From Scytalidium lignicola (Eukaryota > Ascomycota > Leotiomycetes): a stretch of 34,205 nt of DNA. The stretch lies in the NCBI GenBank assembly GCA_002812745.2, contig NCSJ02000419.1, positions 1-34,205 on the forward strand, in the 5' to 3' direction. The notes beneath the pieces were generated by a model. The model did no database searches, was not told the origin of the DNA, and saw nothing but the letters and a program-made list of their open reading frames with translations. Numbering within the stretch: position 1 is the stretch's first letter; the number at the start of each line of letters is the position of its first letter. A program made the translations under genes and the position numbers. Shown here piece by piece: positions 30,201-34,205 of this stretch.

Positions 30201-33200
30201 AGTTGAAAAGCTACTTTAAAAAGTAGTTTGATTAATGATTTAACAAGAAATTTCATTAATATCTTATTAAGTTCAAAGATGAAGAAGTTATAGACTTTGA
30301 TGACAATGACCTTGATGATCTTGAAGACCTTAAAGACTTTGAAGACCTTAAAGCACTTATAATAACTATTAAGAGTAATGAAGATTAAAGCTTTACTTTT
30401 ATACAAGAGCTTATTAAAAGTTATATTATCTCCATCAGTATTGTCAATTCAGCAAATGTAATTAAAGCTTTAGCATTCCTTGTTAATTATGCTTTAAACA
30501 TATACTTATAGCTTAACATACTACTGTAGATTATAACAAAAAGGACCTCTTTATATACAACATTGTTATTACCTTTAAGTATACATCAAAGATGTTTTAT
30601 AGTATTATGATCAACATAAGTATATCAAGGAAGTTTACAACTAATTACAATTAGTATATTACTTATCAAAACCTTAATAATATTATTTTAATTGATAAAT
30701 CTACAAGAGGTAATGTATTTGTATAATTTAAAATAAGTATTACAAGTTTAATTAGTTTAATTAACATTTATATCCTTTTTAACAAAGTCTAATTTTATGT
30801 TATTAATGTAAACATTCTATTTTTGCTTTTACTAGTTGATATAAATCATTTAAGCATTTATTACAATAACATCAAAAACAAACTTGTTACCTCTAATGAT
30901 AAGATGTTTATAATTTAATGTTTTAACTATATGTTTTAGTTATAAGATGACTCTTTATATACCTTCTTGATAAACTCTTTTAATAGTAATATATATTATT
31001 TAATTGAAGTTGAATTATGTTGTTTACATTATTGTTTTAACTACTTATTAATTAAAAGGTTATGTAGAATTCTAGAGTATTCAAGGTATAAGGTTGATAA
31101 TAAAGTACTTTAACACCTTACTTAATTCTGTAACTATTATTAAAAACATAATAAATTACTTAGTAGATTCAAGTTTACCCTTTAAGATGATGTTGAATTT
31201 AATTATATAATTTTAGTTAATATTATGTATATTGATAATAAGCTTGTTTTATATATTGTCAACGAAGTTATAAGCTTTTAAGTTGCTTAATAACTATAGA
31301 ATATCTTTGCAAAACATGTTTAAGACACTTTATAGACTTATTAAATTAATACTTACTTTAAACCTCTTGAATTAATTACTCATAATGTTAATAAGAGCTT
31401 TATTAACAAGGATTTCAAGTACTTAGTTATTATAATAAGGGTTTCTACTAAGTATGTACTTGTAGAAGTATATTAATTAATTAGAAAAGTTAAACATTAT
31501 TATATTGTCTTATGTTAAGTATATTAAATCATCTTTAAAGAACTCTTTAATCTTGATAAGGATATAACTTTACAAATGGTTATCAAGGTTATAAACAATA
31601 CAACAAGCCTTAATAACCTTGTATTAACCTTATTTGTCTTTAGGACATTCTTTTACATATCAAAACTTAATGCTCTTACCCTTTTAGTAACTTAACAGGT
31701 TATAACAACTAAAAAGGCTATAAACAAGATCAAGGCTTATTATGCTTAAAGACAAGTACAAGATGCCTTGAATCAACGAAATAAACCCTTAACAATGGTT
31801 ATCCATAACTTACTACTCAATTCAAATATACTTGTATAGTATGAAGGTAATGAAGGGCATGTTGAAAGTTAGAAAGGCTTATTCAAGCTGTTAAAAATGA
31901 ACAACAAGACTTGCAAACTATAACTACTAAATAGCCTTATAAAGTTTAAGAGTATTATAGTAAAACCATATCTGAAAGAAGATAACGTTTAAGAACTACA
32001 GAATACTTAACAATTACAGAATACTTAGGAAATCTAATATGACAAAGATATAATTCAGGTTAAACCTTAACCAGCATTAGTTATACTTACAAAGCTACTT
32101 AAACAACATTATGACAAACCTTAAAAGAATATTATTTAAGCTTTAATAGTTGATATTACAATTTATATACAATAAAAACTTCAAATTATGCCTTTGACAA
32201 AGTAATTTAAGGAATCTTGACATAAGGAAATCAATAAGCTACTTAAAAAGGGTATATTCGAAGTTATACTTATATTACTTATTTTAAAAGGCATTAGAAT
32301 CTTTAATTCTAAGTTTGTTGATAAGGTTAAGAATGTTAAAACAAGCTTAGCCTTTGAAAAGTCATACTTAGTTGTTCAAGCTTATAATAATGTTAAAAAG
32401 GATTTGGTTTTAACCTAATTACTTATAATCTAACAAGTTAGTCAATGCTTGATTCTAGTTATTATAATTATAATGTTAAAGAAAAAGCTTTATTTATAAG
32501 ATATATTACAAGCTTATGTTCAATTAAATATAAACTTAAATCATGACTTTTATATTTATCCTCTTATAAAGTTAAGTATAGAAGAAGATATTATTTTAAA
32601 AGTTGTTAAGCCTTTGTACAAAGTCTTTAAAGCAAGGAATTATTAGTTTAATACTTATTATTACCATTATGCTAAACAACTTCAAATAAGCTAGTTTACA
32701 TATAACTCTTGCTTATTGTACATTAATACCCTTGGATTTAGAATTGTTAGTTTACAAACTAATAATATATTGTTTTTAACTAATAACACCTTTGTAAATA
32801 TTAAGCAAAAGAAGTTTAAATTTCAGGTTAAGGCTAAGGAGATACTTACAATTAATAACCTGATTAAATTTAATAGTAACTTAATTACCTTGAATAATAA
32901 CTTGATTTCCTTTAATCAAGAATAATAATGTAAGAACCTTAAACTTGTCAATTCTTAATCATCAGACCTTGTTAGTACAAGAAGAACCTTACAAAAGGCA
33001 ATAACACTTAAAGACTAGTATATAGCTTAAAGAACTTAAGTAGTATACATAACTATTGTTAACTAATTAGAAGTTGTTTTTAATCTTTCCTTTATTACCT
33101 AAATAGTCAATCCTTAGGAGAAAGATATTAAAGTACTTAATAAGTGTTTATAATAACAAATTAACAATGCTGAAAAAGGCTTTAAGTATATACTACTTGA

Positions 33201-33690
33201 TTATAATTCTCTTTAGTTATTAATGTTCATAAACACCTCTTTTACAAATAATACAAACCTCTCCTTATAGATTAAGTATATAATCATATTTACAAATGTT
33301 AATATAAAGGGAAATATCATCTACTAGTCTTCAATCAAGTATAAAAGGGTTACTAGAAGTGTATTAACCTTAAAACTTTATACTATAGCTTATAAATTCA
33401 ATATTAAAGTTGTTTTAAAGTTGACTATTAAGAGAATCCTTAAAATAACCATTTTACTTATTCTTTATACTGATTCAAAGTTATTATACAATTACCTTGT
33501 TAAATTGAATATTATACAAGAGAAATAACTCATAGTAAACCTTATGTGTTTATACTAATTATATAAACATCAAAAGATTATTAAGGTTAAGTAGATTAAT
33601 GGTAATAATAACCTTGTAGATTCTATGACGAAATCTAAGGCTTATAAAGTACTGTTACAGGTTTTGCCACAACATACTAATTGGTATAAG
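30201..33690 (+). pseudogene. Copia pol: protease, integrase, reverse transcriptase, RNase H, catalytic residues lost
   Basis: Protease: the active-site block MIDTGAS is MINISIS at 30607-30627 (Asp to Asn). Integrase: zinc-binding RFGHPS is CFNYLL near 31,030. The DDE residues appear to be Asn at 31219-31221 (VNIMYID, expected VDIMYI), Asn at 31384-31386 (THNVNKSF, expected THDAGKNF) and Lys at 31492-31494 (KVKHYY, expected MVERYH). RT: QTDDTLFLA is QTNNILFLT, so both catalytic Asp (32761-32766) are Asn. RNase H keeps YTDSKLLYNYLVKL. Other strong matches are LNQRNKPLTMVIHNLLLNS, RIFNSKFVDKVKN and DSMTKSK near the C terminus. Expected residues are from memory of related fungal elements. All changes fit C to T or G to A. 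An open piece remains at 32716-32925. Confidence 0.88.
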
Positions 33691-33710
33691 CTTGAGGCTT
33701 AGTACAGATA

Positions 33711-34044
33711 TGTTGTACAAGAGAACCTAACAATTAGACAGTCATATGAGGAGGACCTAAGACCTAAGGAGTCCAAGGTCCATCAGCTTAGGACCTGAGG
33801 ACTTAAGGATCCAAGGGTCTAACTGTATTTCATTATCTATATAAACATATTATAAGAATATGAGAATAAACTTCTTATGTTCAACTTAAATACATTACTA
33901 GATCTTACCCTTGACTTAGTTACTTGTTCAAGTATCTTTTGTTTTTGTTATCCTTGAATATCTACTTTATCCTTATTATCCAATGACTTGGATAATGTAG
34001 TTTTATAACATTTTGAACATTACTTATCTTGATAAATTGTTACA
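33711..34044 (+). repeat. 3' LTR of the Copia element
   Basis: 334 bp, starting TGTTGTACAAG and ending AATTGTTACA (TGT...ACA). A TATA box (CTATATAAAC) is at about 33,837. It shares ATGTTCAAC-TAA and TATAACATTTTGAACA with the LTR at 23,038, and GTTACA with the solo LTR. GACCTAAG repeats at 33755-33770 match the position of the GGTCTA repeats in the 23,038 LTR. An alternative right end is TATAACA at 34010. Sequence composition normalises directly after 34044, favouring the longer version. Confidence 0.7.
33976..33998. repeat. Short hairpin near the end of the Copia LTR
   Basis: ATTATCCA and TGGATAAT flank a short loop (ATGACT). A related stem, ATCCAG...CTGGAT, occurs just beyond the LTR at about 34,053-34,069 with a similar loop. 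This suggests two copies of one motif, the first with RIP-like changes. Confidence 0.5.
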
Positions 34045-34205
34045 AAACTACGCCATCCAGGTCACTGGATAGCCAAGGGTAAGGTAGATGTTCAGGGACA
34101 ACGGAAACGTGTGACACACAAGCAAGTTACTAGGTCGAAGGTAGGATACAGTAATGTATTTAGGTTGAACACGAGGAATCTACTCTCATGTTCCTACAGC
34201 GTGCT
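34045..34205. other. Base-balanced sequence at the right edge
   Basis: Composition returns to normal immediately after the Copia LTR. No gene or repeat was recognised apart from the short stem at 34,053-34,069. It is probably host DNA, or the start of another less-mutated element cut by the window edge. Confidence 0.4.

Larger units (their letters stand above)
28700..34044 (+). mobile_element. Ty1/Copia retrotransposon, RIP-decayed, with 3' LTR
   Basis: Order on the plus strand: gag with zinc knuckle (about 28,740-30,200), protease (about 30,600), integrase (about 31,000-31,800), reverse transcriptase (about 32,200-32,900), RNase H (about 33,200-33,550), then an LTR (33711-34044). Integrase before RT is the Copia order. 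All domains are present and in register over 5 kb, so it decayed by point mutation rather than large deletion. Key catalytic residues are lost. No 5' LTR was recognised; the upstream limit is set by the first gag-like reading. Confidence 0.88.

Noticed and set aside
32716..32925. 69-residue ORF as a small gene
   Set aside because: It is an undisrupted piece of the Copia reverse transcriptase, containing the QTNNILFLT version of the QTDDTLFLA block.
6579..34044. AT-rich blocks as mitochondrial DNA
   Set aside because: The blocks contain LTR retrotransposon proteins with RIP-type stops and alternate with spliced nuclear genes; no mitochondrial gene is visible.
20001..34044. Centromere or telomere-proximal repeat array
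   Set aside because: AT-rich RIP-decayed retroelements are common at fungal centromeres, but nothing here is diagnostic and the window is too small to judge.

Overview
The window looks like nuclear DNA of a filamentous ascomycete with a two-compartment genome. Evidence for this: short GT...AG introns of 44-74 bp, fungal gene families (GMC oxidoreductase, flavin monooxygenase, a NACHT NTPase fragment, a Fot1/pogo transposase), and long AT-rich blocks. In those blocks retrotransposon reading frames can still be followed, but they are full of changes that fit C-to-T and G-to-A transitions (Q/R/W to stop, D to N, C to Y, G to R/S, P to L). This is the expected signature of repeat-induced point mutation (RIP). 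No tRNA, rRNA or CRISPR array was seen.

Layout. 1-545: 3' end of a degraded hAT DNA transposon with its subterminal repeats. About 546-6,580 is a base-balanced island. It holds an apparently intact two-exon GMC oxidoreductase gene (1742-3650, +), a broken member of a fungal family often labelled 'geranylgeranyl pyrophosphate synthetase' (4629-5814, -), and an N-terminal NACHT NTPase fragment (about 6339-6578, +) cut off at the edge of the AT-rich DNA. 6,579-11,359 and 13,506-14,685 are AT-rich. Between them sits a much less mutated Fot1/pogo element (11,360-13,503) whose DD35D transposase has one in-frame stop. A clean solo LTR with a 5-bp target duplication lies at 14,691-15,033.

About 15,040-20,000 is a second island. 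It holds a six-exon flavin-containing monooxygenase gene (16,527-18,504, +) with a one-base frame problem at one exon junction, followed by an unidentified pseudogene (19,202-19,860, +). From about 20,050 to 34,044 the DNA is a retrotransposon graveyard: a 407-bp inverted repeat made of two convergent Ty1/Copia RNase H fragments, a Ty3/Gypsy element (23,038-27,508) that lacks the integrase core, a pyrimidine-rich tandem region, and a long Ty1/Copia element (about 28,700-34,044) with its 3' LTR. The last 160 bases return to normal composition.

The two real genes are both flavoenzymes but lie about 13 kb apart with repeats between them, and nothing ties them to one pathway. The mobile elements account for most of the rest. 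No new multi-gene system is apparent. The points most worth checking are the RIP pattern at catalytic residues, the Fot1/pogo element with 17-bp-spaced paired subterminal repeats, the inverted Copia repeat, a CACGTG palindrome shared by several elements, and the FMO frame break. Ns throughout sit mostly beside homopolymers, so small indels may be sequencing artefacts.
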